Assembly: GCA_948146395.1 (NCBI GenBank)
Contig: OX411548.1
Span: forward strand, 35,596,912-35,660,911
DNA: 64,000 bases
Reading direction: 5' to 3'
Source: Fragum whitleyi
Taxonomy: Eukaryota > Mollusca > Bivalvia > Cardiida > Cardiidae
The notes under the pieces were generated by a model, which was not told the origin of the DNA, did not search any database, and worked only from the letters and a program-made list of their open reading frames with translations. Both the position numbers and the translations under genes were made by a program. Below are positions 21,180 through 32,600 of the stretch, one piece after another. Position 1 is the first letter of the stretch. Every line of letters starts with the position of its first letter.

Positions 21180-21586
21180 TTGCCCCAATGAAATATATTC
21201 CGTGCCTGTCGCATTTGGTATTCGGCAATTAGCGCTTCTGAGACAGACGAATACGAAAAGTTTTCGCTGGGAATAAGTTCACCGAATATTCGAGTGTATC
21301 CTTACAGCCCTACTTCAGCCAACGAAATTTTACAGAAAAATCTTAATAACGACGTTCATCCCTATTCAAATAAAAGGTACAAGAAAGGTTGTACATGTGA
21401 AGCACGTGTCGAATAATTCTTATAACCCGTCTCGAGACTGACTGTCGCTAGATGATAAGTTATGTTAAACCGCGTTACCGTTTCTAATGACACGAGGTGT
21501 CTTGGTGTGTCATTCGTCTCAAGTCGGCCGATTCCTGTAACCTACTTTTAACTCGGAGCCGTCGGAGATCGCCCGAGTATTGCCCA
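21180..21586 (+). promoter_or_regulatory. CpG-richer, repeat-free stretch: candidate promoter
   Basis: Contains many CpG in an otherwise CpG-poor region (TCGGCCGATTCC, GGAGCCGTCGGAGATCGCCC) and no shared repeat. It runs into a perfect GTAAGT donor at 21589. Suggests an unmethylated promoter with a first exon. Confidence 0.4.
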
Positions 21587-22008
21587 ATGTAAGTTCAAGA
21601 GGACATGACCTAGATAAACACGTATTTCCGGCTAATTACTATAAGTTGCACCAGCGAAGGCTTGGGTCAAAAACATAGTATCTGTTTCTACGGTGTTTAG
21701 ACACAAACTTTGTTTTTGCTTTAAACTCTCGACAAGCTTCCGCCGATCAAAAATTCCCTTGATAAACATTGTAAGATCATTTTGTGTTTTTCAGGGCGAA
21801 TTTTCATAATCTTCACTTGATGGAGAATACTAGCAACACGCCATTCAAGAAACAAACATTGATTTTGCGGAGAAAAATATTGAAAGATACTAAATTGAAT
21901 TTTAAGAGGCGCTACTTTATTTCAAATGTATTAACATCCAACAGGATTTTCCTGACATGGTATAACACTGGTGAACGACGTTTGTTCACCAAAAATCAAA
22001 GTGCTTAA
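21587..22008 (+). CDS. Candidate small gene, start codon split by a 206-bp intron
   Basis: Region 21.2-21.8 kb is CpG-richer than its surroundings and repeat-free, like a promoter. A perfect donor (CCCAAT|gtaagt, exon end 21588) pairs with a good acceptor (gtgtttttcag, exon start 21795). Joining them makes AT|G, then GCG AAT TTT, opening a 71-codon frame: MANFHNLHLMENTSNTPFKK, a basic middle (LRRKILKDTKLNFKRRYF), ending FTKNQSA and TAA at 22006-22008. A second in-frame ATG is at 21820. I do not recognise the peptide. It could be the 5' part of a longer gene, a short conserved peptide, or a non-coding transcript. Confidence 0.35.
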
Positions 22009-22058
22009 AGCACTGGATGAACTAAATGCGAGTCTGTACTTATTTTAGCGTATGATTT

Positions 22059-22725
22059 TAGCTCAACTGGCCGTAGGCCAGCAAGCTATTGTCATTGCAG
22101 AGTGTCCGTCCTGCATCTGTGTGTCAGTGTGTGCCTAGTGCCTAAACTTTTCTTTAAGCATCTCCTCCTAACCAATGGGTGAATTTTGACGAAACTTGGC
22201 TAGAATGTTCCTTTGGTGACCCTCTTTTAAAGTTGTTCAAGAAATTTGGATTGACCGCCAAATATGGGCATGGCAGGGTAGGGCTTATTTTGAGCCTAAA
22301 ATCTTTGAACAACATCTCCTCCTGAACCAATGGGCCAATTTCAATGAAACCTTATCAGAATGTCCCTGGGGTACCCTCTCATTTTGATAGATATGACCAG
22401 CAGGGCTTATCTTGACTTTGAATGGCATGAATGTACCTTGGGAAATTCTTCTTTAAATTTGCTTGCAAATTTTGATTGATCCCCCAAAATGGGTGTGGCA
22501 GGGCAGGGCTTTTTCGCTCATCTGAGCACATCATGCTCAAGGTGAGCTATTGGGATCATTGAATGTGCGTCGTCTGTCGTCCAGCTTTAACAATCTTAGT
22601 GTTTACACTCTAACTATCTTCTCCCTAAAAACCATTTATGTTCGACCCAAAAATTCTGTTGAGGCACCAACAGGGTATGTTATTCAGATGAATTTAGAGG
22701 AGCCATTCTGGCCCTCTTGTTAGGT
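22059..22725 (+). mobile_element. Two pearl-like element fragments in tandem
   Basis: Starts with hairpin AGCTCAACTGGCCGTAGGCC/AGCAAGCT and a tandem core (CATCTCCTCCTAACCAATGG). At 22508 a second begins with GCTCATCTGAGCAC...GTGAGCT and ends CTGGCCCTCTTGTTA. Confidence 0.6.
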
Positions 22726-22786
22726 TAAAATTTAACCGATTTGGCCTTGTCAAGTTGAACTTTAACTTAGTATCTGGTTATGTGCT

Positions 22787-22924
22787 TTAAGGTAGTGGAA
22801 CTGTTATAGTTCCGCAATGTTGACCAAGGTTTTCTTATGAAAATCATTCGGAAACCTCGGTTAAAACTGTTAAAGTTCATTACTACCAAAATGTAGCGGA
22901 ATTATTACGAGGCTTCTACCTTAA
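22787..22924. mobile_element. Long-palindrome MITE family D (TTAAGGTAGTGG)
   Basis: TTAAGGTAGTGGAACTGTTA ... GGTTTTCTTATGAAAATCAT ... CTTCTACCTTAA. Centre AAGGTTT..GAAAACCT-like foldback. Six copies are listed in the window. Confidence 0.75.
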
Positions 22925-23215
22925 GCCTATTCATATGGGTATGAATTAAAATAACAGGTTATTAAGTGTTTATATAATTTATTAATGGACTATGCCCATC
23001 TCTATATCATTAATATAATGAAGACATGACTATAATTTGCAAACAAGAGGAACAAGAAAACTGTGACAAGGAAATGTAACGAGAAATTACAAAAACATGC
23101 AACAGGAAGTATGACCAATGAAGTATGACAAGTGAAATCAATTGTCATTAATTTTATTTCTTTGATTTGAAAAATTTTAATTGATACATACAGATGTACA
23201 TTTTCACCCTAACCA

Positions 23216-23586
23216 GGGGCCTGTTTTACTAAACATCAAACCATCATTTTTGCTCAAGTCAAAATTAAAGTTTCTTCAACAGTAGTAACTAATTATGAAA
23301 TTCTGCCACACATCATCTCATTGGAATTGTCTTCTAAAGAGGATTCCAATGAGATATTGCAAGGCAGAATCTAAAAATGAATGAAAACACCAGCCCTGCA
23401 TTTAGGATGACAAAACAGTGCAAACAGTAAGCTAATTACACCCAGTTTTGCACCCAAGTGCACACACAAAGCGGGATATAACTGGAAAATGTTTGAGTCC
23501 TTTTGTGATCCTGAACGCAGGGCAGGTAGGATTGGTGATTTTTACTTATGATAAACTTTCTGTATGAAGTTTAGTAAAAGGGGCCC
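23216..23586. mobile_element. TIR element (GGGGCCTGTTTTACTAAAC) with two nested palindromes
   Basis: Left GGGGCCTGTTTTACTAAACA, right, reversed, GGGCCCCTTTTACTAAACTT. Inside are CATTGGAATTGTCTTC/GAGGATTCCAATG and CCCTGCATTTAGGATGACAA/GATCCTGAACGCAGGG. Bases 23590-24337 after it show no supported feature. Confidence 0.7.
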
Positions 23587-24337
23587 AAGACGACTAATTC
23601 CAAATAGAAAGAAGTTACAATCAAAACATGAGTGCCAATATGGTAAAATTTACAACAAAGGTCCCCCTTTTACTATGGCTCGGCATGACCGACAGACTGA
23701 AAGATGGTACTGATTTACAACCACCTTCATCAGTGTATAAAATTTAGTCCATGTAATTTTATAAAAAAAATCTCTTTCATTGCAAAAAACATTGACAGAT
23801 ATGAAAGAAACTGCTTATTACAAGGAACTTCTTCTTTTTCCACAATGTAATAGAGTGGATCCATTTGCATCAACAAAATTTTAGTCGGGTCCAATTTCAA
23901 CAAAGTTACAGAATGATGTCATGTTATCTTTTTAGGAGAAAAACCGTAAGGAAATTGAAGAAATTGTTTAAAAAACAATGTTCTCCATTTTTCACAATGT
24001 TTCTGATTTTTTTTCTGCCAGGGCCTCAAAAACTTCTTGTTTCAAAAATTTTACCTGATAAAAGTTTAATAGCAGAATATTTTTTTGGTTGTAAAATGTT
24101 TAGTGAAGAATTTAACTTTCTTAATGAAGAATGAAATTAACAAAATGAATGATGCTTTTTTAAAAAAAATGTAAAATTAAGAATTAAATAAACAACTACG
24201 ATACATGTTAACAAATGCCTTAATAATAGAGAAGTCACAAAATGTTACTGCAAAGTTTCCAAATTTAGGTATCCAAACTTAATAGGACACCAATAAACAT
24301 AGGAAACTGCAATTCTTCAACCTTTAAAATACAAATT

Positions 24338-24412
24338 GACGGGTCAGCGCAAAACTATTGTAAGTGCCTATTAATGCATTAGCACTTACATTAGTTTTGC
24401 ACTGACCCCTCA
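24338..24412. mobile_element. Hairpin MITE family A
   Basis: GACGGGTCAGCGCAAAACTA, TTGTAAGTGCCTATTAATGC and complement to GCACTGACCCCTC. Only 4 bp from a TTAA element. Confidence 0.85.
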
Positions 24413-24415
24413 TTA

Positions 24416-24644
24416 TTAACCCTTTGCTGTTTAATCCCTGCTTTTTAAGTGCCTGTAATTTTATGATTGAGAAAACATTGTGAAAAAAGAAGAAATTGCT
24501 TCTGACAAGCAATTTCTTCTTTTTCCACACTATTTTCTACCCTACTGAATGGTTATTTTTCAAATTAAAGCCACTTTAAATTCTCGTCTGCAAAACCTTT
24601 GAATTTGGACAGGTCTAAAATTTTGTAAAACAGGAAAGTGTTAA
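24416..24644. mobile_element. piggyBac-like MITE, family TTAA-2, copy 1
   Basis: TTAA at both ends (24416-24419, 24641-24644). Short TIR CCCTTTGCTGT / ACAGGAAAGTG. Central perfect hairpin AGAAATTGCTTCTGACAAGC/AATTTCTTCT. About 221 bp without the TSD. Highly similar to 45129-45350. Confidence 0.88.
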
Positions 24645-25265
24645 TGGATCTCTCTCAATTCACCACCTATATTCAGCAAATAATTTCTTTCAGAGACCAT
24701 TTCTCAAACAGCAACCAATTTTATTTGAAAACTGTTTCCAAAGCCTCTTTACCAAAAGCAAAATTTTGTTTATCAATTTGTGTTTTTTTCATTGAAATTA
24801 TCAAAACAGAATGCTTTTTTTGTTTTAATTCATTGTAATTGTCTTGCTACAAAAGATTTTTTTTATTAATTTGTATACACAATCAAAATTATCGTTCTTT
24901 TTGACACAAAATATGTATCAAAAGACCCTATACTAAATCTATCAGTTTCCTGCAGTCTAAGCACTTGAGTTGTCTTTGCTTGTTTAGACCTATTTATCTT
25001 ACATAAATTGGAAAACAAGTTCTTTCAACTTTAATTAATCCCTCTCGATTTTGCTTCCTGGAGAATGAACCAGTACTGGCGCTAGTTATGCAAGAAAAGG
25101 ATTTATTTAGAATTTATTTTCTATAATCAATTTGACCCTGAATTGCAAAATAAAGAAAAATGCATGTTCAAAATTAGAAACCAGCTGTATGGAGTCTTGA
25201 GGAACTTCATTAGACTTTGTGGGGGAATGGGACAGGACATGAGTAGCTTGTGTTCATCCATGATC
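24645..25265. other. No supported feature
   Basis: AT-rich spacer on the 3' side of the large minus-strand gene. No shared repeat or splice-supported frame seen. Confidence 0.5.
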
Positions 25266-25512
25266 TTAACACTTGTCACGCTAAGTAAATTCCAGCCATA
25301 ATTTGCATCAAAATCAAAGGGCTGTACAGCACTGCAAGTACTAACTGTTGGTCAATTTTCATTAGAAAAGCACAATCTATTGACAATTCTGGTTTGAAAA
25401 TGACAAACAGGTAGTAAAGACAAAGATCAGACTGCACATATGTGCAGGCTGATCTTTGTCTATACCTCCTGCCAAAGCAGGAATAGTCCAGGTTCAGCAT
25501 GACAAGGGTTAA
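25266..25512. mobile_element. piggyBac-like MITE, family TTAA-1, copy 1
   Basis: TTAA duplications at 25266-25269 and 25509-25512. TIR CACTTGTCACGCT / AGCATGACAAGGG. Off-centre hairpin GACAAAGATCAGACTGCACA / TGTGCAGGCTGATCTTTGTC. 239 bp. The stretch 25513-26130 that follows holds nothing supportable. Confidence 0.88.
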
Positions 25513-26130
25513 GGTTCCAAGGTGTTGTTCTTACAGATTTGAGGAAATTCCCAATATCAATCCTTCATAAATGACCTGTTAGTTATAATTATGCTGCAAG
25601 ATTCTAAACAAATTATAACCATAATTTATAAAATTTGAAAATATCATCAATGATATTGTGTTAGTTTCCATTAACAATTTTTCTTGTAATTTAGAAATCA
25701 TGGATTGCCTTTCAAATGTGCTTATTTATGCCATATTTAAATGAAAGTGTCTAGTAGAACATTATTTTTGTGAAAGGTAGCATTTAAAAGATTATCGCAC
25801 AGCATTGTAAGATAGCAAGTTTCTATATATTTTCTGATTATTCAATAAGTAAATAATCTTTATCTATCCATTTTCATCAGTCTATAAGTTTTTGAACTTG
25901 AAAAGAAAGGCTTGCAGAAATAAATTTTGTAACTATTATTATTAAAGAATGCAGATAACTTCTCTGGGAGAAAATGCATACATGGAAGCAATTCCTTGAA
26001 ATCTCTAAATTTCATTGAATTAATGGAATGAACAACAATTGCTTTGTATCTCAAGGCCAGTAGGAAAGCACATTTCTGTTATCATTTCAATGGCTCATGC
26101 GCAAAATAGTAATAACTACCTCTTAACACT

Positions 26131-26206
26131 TAAGGGTTGGCGCAACACTATTGTAAGTGCCTCTATATTCATTGGCATTTACAATAGTGTTGGACTGACC
26201 CCTCAA
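26131..26206. mobile_element. Hairpin MITE family A
   Basis: GGCGCAACACTATTGTAAGT ... ATTTACAATAGTGTTGGACT, GACCCCTC. Followed by a partial family-B-like ACAACTGTTTTGCACC. Confidence 0.75.
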
Positions 26207-26522
26207 TATAGGCAGTTACAACTGTTTTGCACCAAGCTGTCAATTTGTTTTTTGCCAAAATACTATAATTACGGCCAGGCTTAAATCAAGCTGTGGATGT
26301 AACATTTTGATTGTCTGCCAACCTTTCATTCTAAATACAGTTTTCCATCTCAGACCCTCTTTAAAACATTTCTCCATATTCAAAGACAAACAACCTAAAA
26401 TGGGTATTAGATTGTTAAATCCAAGCATTAGGCACCCTGTTCTCAGCTGTATGGCAGACAAGAGCTACGGTGCTATCACAGTTCATTTGAAGAAACTAAA
26501 CACTACTACACTTTGCTCCTAT

Positions 26523-26665
26523 TCAAGAGTCCCTATCTTGTTTCTTTTTCTTGAGTCTTTTTGAGCGTTCCCATCTCACTGTATCTCCTTCTAATGCCCC
26601 TAATTCTATAATCCGTTGTTGGAATGAAGGGGGAGCACCAATCATTGGATCTGTATACTTTGGTT
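26523..26665 (-). CDS. Unidentified gene, last exon
   Basis: Acceptor gttttttttacag, stop TGA at 26525-26523. Codes EPKYTDPMIGAPPSFQQRII then ELGALEGDTVRWERSKRLKK and a basic tail KKQDRDS. Probably the functional or conserved core of the protein. No convincing AATAAA is seen soon after the stop on the minus strand. Confidence 0.88.
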
Positions 26666-29600
26666 CTGTAAAAAAAACATTAACAACTTATTAATATAAA
26701 TGTTTATATTATTGGTCTATATGGTGGTAGGTGGGTAATTTCAGGCCCCTATGAGTAGGGTAAGTAGCATCGATAATAATCAATTGAAGGTGGGTTGTAC
26801 TGGTTCAGGAAACAGGAGCATAAGGGAAATAACTCTTAATGCTCTTTTGATGATAGAATTTATGAAAGTCTCAGCTGAATAACTTGAGTAATAGTCCACA
26901 TATATCATTAAAGGTCAAAGTTTTTGTATGAAGACAAGACTATACAAGATATCTTGGCTTTTCTTTGAAATAAAAAAAATCCAAGTTATAAAAAGCAACT
27001 TTGCTTAGGAACAGCATAATTTGCTGCTAAACAACTGAATTACTGTTTAAAATGGTTATAATTTAATGACTCTGCATGAAACAGTTGTAACTGCTAATAA
27101 GTATAGGCAGTAACAACTATTTAACACTGAACCATCCATATGGTGTCCGTGGTCTAGAGGTAGAGCGTCAGCCTCTTGACCCAAAGGTCCTGAGTTCGAT
27201 TCACAGGAGTGGCTTGATCTTGGGCCTTTCATTGGCCCACACATTCGGCGCGAGTAGCAGAATTGAGAGGGATTAATCTAAGTTGTAAGAACTTGTTTCC
27301 CAATTAATGTTAAATAAATAGGTTTAAACCAACCATCCATATATCCTACACATCGATTTCAATAATTATTTTAGCTGTAAGGTTTAAACTTTTTTCCCAG
27401 GTACAACTTATTTACTCTACATTATATCAGGGTATTGGTTGTACAGTGTTGAATATCAAACCCAAAAGATTAACATATGAATTGACTTATGATCCTGGGA
27501 TTAAGTATTAATAGCATTAGATATTTTGAAATTTAATTTCTTGAACTATTATCAAATACTTATTAATTATCATATTTACTAAATCCTAAGGGGTTCAGTT
27601 CAAAATGAACAGTAAATCTTTATTAAGTACTAAAAAATTGTTTTTAAATTTGACAATTTTGTTGACCTTGTCAAACGACCTTAACACCTTCATAGTGAGA
27701 CAGAAATTTTAAATCGAAGGTTCCTTCACACCAAATGTAAATAAGTTTCCTACCCCTTAGTTTTGACCATATATAAGCAAGGCCTAATAAGTGACTTCAT
27801 CATGAATGTTGGATAGAAATCACATGCAAAATGATGCCCTTTAAGAAAATTTGTCCTAAAATTTTCATGTTTTGTCTTATTATTGCACACAAAAAATAGA
27901 AATTATTTTTTGTTTTTCGAGTAAGATTGTTTGATAATTCATTTCTTGAACGACAAAAAGCCATATTTCCACCTGTGGCTCCCCTCCAAAACCAATGGGT
28001 CAACTTGGACCAAACATGGAAGAAATGTTCCTCACTAAACATTGTTTGTAAATTTTGAATTCAAAGAAATATTAGGGTGTGACAGAGAAGGGCTTATCAA
28101 ATTATGAATCACAGAAAATTTTATTCTTCTCTTTCTTTATCAGTGACCTTATTTGATCTAATAAAGGCAGATATTTTCCTTGTGTGACTCTTTTCATAAC
28201 TTGTTTGGGTTTGTAGTAATGCACAATGGACCCTAATAGACCCTGATAACTCCCATTGAGCAGTCCAGGATTCTGAGACTGCTTGTTTACCAGTTAGAAC
28301 TTCTCCGATTTTAAAGTATGGAGTCCAAGGGTCAATATGAGAATATTTTGAAAGCAAAATTATTGCACAGGGCAATTTCATTTTCAACCCTTGTCAGTAC
28401 AATAAATCTTTTCATTACAAAAGTTGTTGAAGAAAACATTTTCTTGCATCCCATAGTATTTTGAAAAAAAAAAAAACTCTTCTAACAAGCAATTACTTCT
28501 TTTCCACACTGTTCTCCCATTTTGAAAGTTTCGAATTCTTTGAGCTTGCAAGGGACTCCATGAATTTGTATGGTAGGAGTCCAATTGAATTCCTTATTCT
28601 CAGGAGTAAGGTGTCAACCCCTGTTCACTGAACCAAATAAATATCCTGAATATAAAACACTACCTTCTTGTTCTTTCTGTACATTACTGTTTTTCTTCCC
28701 TGAGACATTATTTTGTACATTCACTATAGGTCTAACACTATTGCTGGGGTATTTGCGCTGAGATGACACAGTATTGTTCGATGACGACAAGGAATTATGG
28801 ACGTTACTAGACGATGATGTCACTTTCGATGGAAATGAATTAGTGTTTGTGTTATTTGATAAACTGTTACTCCTACTGGCTGTTTGTCTAGATGAGTCGA
28901 CAGACGACGCCGTCGGGGGTAACTGTTGCTGCTGCGAAGACTGTTGACCGTTGTTTGGGCTCCATAATGTTCCCATCGCTACAAGGTCATCAGGCTCTTT
29001 TCCTGCAAAGAAAATTCAAATTTGTGCTTATGTCTCCTCATGCATTTATATACAGGGGGAATAGGGAATCATCAACATTCCCCCTAGAATTTTGGCAAAA
29101 ATATTGCCATTTCAATAATTTAGAAATCAAAAATTGAACTTAAGGAAATTGGACCCGTAATAGTTTCGGAATTCCTAATCTTTCACAATGGTAACTGAGG
29201 TTTCCTAATGAAATCATTTTGGAAACCTTAGTTATCAGTTAAAGTTCATTACTTCCGAAACGTTTGGGAACCATTACGGTTCCACTATCTTAAAATATGA
29301 TATAAAGCCTCACTGACTGATGTACGTTGACAAAGCACTGGCAATGCTTTTGACTTAATTAATTTTTTTTATCTAATATTTGAATAAATTTGTCATCTAA
29401 AAATACATTAAAAATTCAATTTGAGATGTAGAGCTTCATAAATCTGAACTCAATTCATATTTACACAGTGAACACAGAAATGAGCCACCATAATATTATA
29501 TAATTACCCCAAGATTTCAAACATCCAAAAGATGGGCAATAATTGTTATAAAAGTCTTAGAGAATAGCATCAATACATGTTAATGCTTCCAAATGATGCC

Positions 29601-32600
29601 TGGTGGAAGGCAAACATTGCAGACTCTGATCTAACTGCTCATATTGAGGGATCAGTGCAAAACAGTTGTAACTGCCTATAAATATATAGGCAGTTGCAAC
29701 TGTTTTGCACTGAGCCATTGATTTATGAGCAGTTCCACCTTAATCTACAGTGCTTGCTTAGACCTGAATGTCTAAATACTTAGCATCAATACTGTATGCA
29801 GTAGCTCAAAAAATATTACAATTAACAGTGCTCATAGATAAATGAGGTATATTGATTCACACCCACCCACCCCACCCTCTTATTTGTACCCCTGAATAAA
29901 GATAATTCCACTAAAAGTGCAAAATAGCTCTGATGTCCCCAATCCAATTATTACAAACAAAGCAGTAAGCAAAAATCACTTTATCAATGCATTATTTAGG
30001 TGTCTGAAAAAAATTCACATGTACATTCCAGTACTATCATATGTATTGTTATAGTATTGTAACACTTAATTGTTTTCAGTAATTGTCCCAAAGTCAAACT
30101 ATCCAATATCTAATATTGTCTTTCATTGACTCAAACCTTTAAAAATATTTAAATTACAAACCGTGTAACATATTAACTAGATCCACACGAACTGCTGCTC
30201 CACGCATAAATCTTTGATTCGATAAATAATTAGCAATTTTTTAACAGATAATTATCTTTCTTGACTCGACAATACTGTATAGATTATATTCCTGTGTCTT
30301 TCATTGACAATATTCAATAAAGTCTCCAGATTTAGGGTTGGTTTCCGTCGAGTGAGCACATTGTTACCCCATACATATCATATCTAATTGTCTAACTAAT
30401 AACGAATGCCTGCCCAATAAGTATGAACTTTTGGTAATACTAAATACCCTATTCAAAAGAAACACCTTTTCCTTTATGCTTAACCTAGTATTAACCATAA
30501 TAAGTTGCAAGTTGAAAGTAAATCATGGGGTCAGTACAATTATATTTTTTTTATGTGACCCGTCTTGCCAAAAGGGACCATCTTGGAACTCCATAAAGTA
30601 AAATTATGAAATTTGATCCAGTACAGGTCAATCAGTGGCCACATTTCAAAAATTTTTATACAAGAATGTAGAATGGTCATTCTAGATTTAGAAAATTGTC
30701 CACGTGCGTAAAGTGTAGACCCTAGTCAGTCTGCGTAGATTGCACAGTCTGACTAGGGTCTACACTTAATGCACTGCCTAGATGGTCCTTTTCATGTGAT
30801 GGGTCACAGTTTTTGGTGACAAAAAAATGTTTTGCACTGACCCCTCAAAATAAATTAAAGGCGTTTTACCCTCATTAGATCTTGAAGGGTGGCCAGGATT
30901 TGAAATTCAACAATTTTGTTAAATTTTTAGAAAGAAGAAAAAACATTCTATCTTACTTTCTTTCTTTCTTTTTTCTTTTGCAAGACTCTATGCTAGTGAT
31001 GGAATAATTGTATGTGTTGTGCATAGAAGAGAAAATACTGCGTAACAGGATTTGAAACAAGGTGACAGATTGTCACAAGATATGTTACGGTCCTTGTGCA
31101 CTGCTCTTCGTAATTATGAGAGGAACTTAAGTGCTAAGTTTCAAAACAATCATACATAAAGTGACAGATAATGCTCCGGAAGGTGGATGCACACGCCAGA
31201 CACTAAGGGTGATCACATTATATGTCCTGTCTTTCAACAGGCGTATGAAAAAATTAATTCATTTATGCCTTGATAATGGCCAGAGCTGTAAGTGAAGTAA
31301 AAAGTAACAGAAGGGAAATAACCACCATTTGTAGCACCATTGTGTTTTGCTGTGTAGAGTTGCTCCCCTTTGAGAATGTTACTCCTAATGCCATTTGGAC
31401 GGAAGTGTGACGCTGTTTTAGTGGTTGGAGGTAGAGTGGTGGACAAACCCTTCAACTGATCTTCTCTGTCTTTGTCAAATGAAACTGAAACACAAAAAAA
31501 TATCTCAAGTCTTGTACATTTTTATATCGAAGAATAAGCGCAAAACTTTTGTAAATCGATGACTCCGCACGAAACAGTTGTAACTCCCCATAAACATATT
31601 GGGAGTTACAACTGTTTTGCACTGAGCCATTGAAATGATCTCCATCAGCCTATCGAAGACAGGGCTATCGTAAGCAACTAAAAGTATTCCTCCTCACTTT
31701 TGTATCTCCAACAATGTACTTGGAATCTCCTCACTCTGACACTTATACCTCATCCTGCTGATTTCAATCCTTGTCATGCTGAATGAAATTCTTGGCAAAA
31801 TTACATGAAAATCCATGTGCTGAAGGCATCGGATGCAATAACTGTGTATCAGTTTCAAATTTAACAATTTTTTCATACATTCCTGGTTAAATAAGGAAAA
31901 TCATATAAACAGTCTGGCATAAGTTTAATCCATAATGAATAAGTGGAAAGCAGGCAGTGTATACCAAGATCAGACTTCACATCTGAGCAGGCTGATCTAG
32001 TTAATATTTTGGTGGCTCAGCGCAAAATGGTTGTAACTCCCTATATGTTTATAGGGAGTTACAACTGTTTCAAGCTGAGCCATTGATTTAGTCTGCCTAG
32101 GGATATGTGTTCAATGAGACTATTTCCTGAACAGCAAGAGAAGGATTTAGTATAGCAAAATAAGCCCCTTATCTTGTAACCTTGTAAAGTTGAATCTACA
32201 TATGTATTTGACCAGTGTAACATTTCCAACCATTCCACATCTGTGTGAGGTGCAAACATTTAGCAGTAATAAACAAACACAAAGTGTAATTAGAGGATTG
32301 CCTAACTGTGGAAGATTGCCTAACTGTCTACAGATCCTCGAGACCTAATTTATCAACAAACACCAAGTGAAGACTCTGGACAGACTGAGCATATGCACAG
32401 ACTGGCCAGAATCTTTGCTTTGTGCTTACTTGAAATTGTTGGAAATGTGATGCATAGGCTTGTTTATAAGCACACTCTCTCTATCAACAAGAACTTATCA
32501 TTCTTATGACCAGACAAACATTCTGTAAAAGTTTCAAGATAATGATGAGATAATAGTTGTGGACTTGCATGAATGAACACCTGTCCTAATAAATCCATCA

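Noticed and set aside
27139..27200. Possible functional tRNA gene
   Set aside because: Same tRNA-like head plus identical tail recurs at 47391: a SINE, not a gene.
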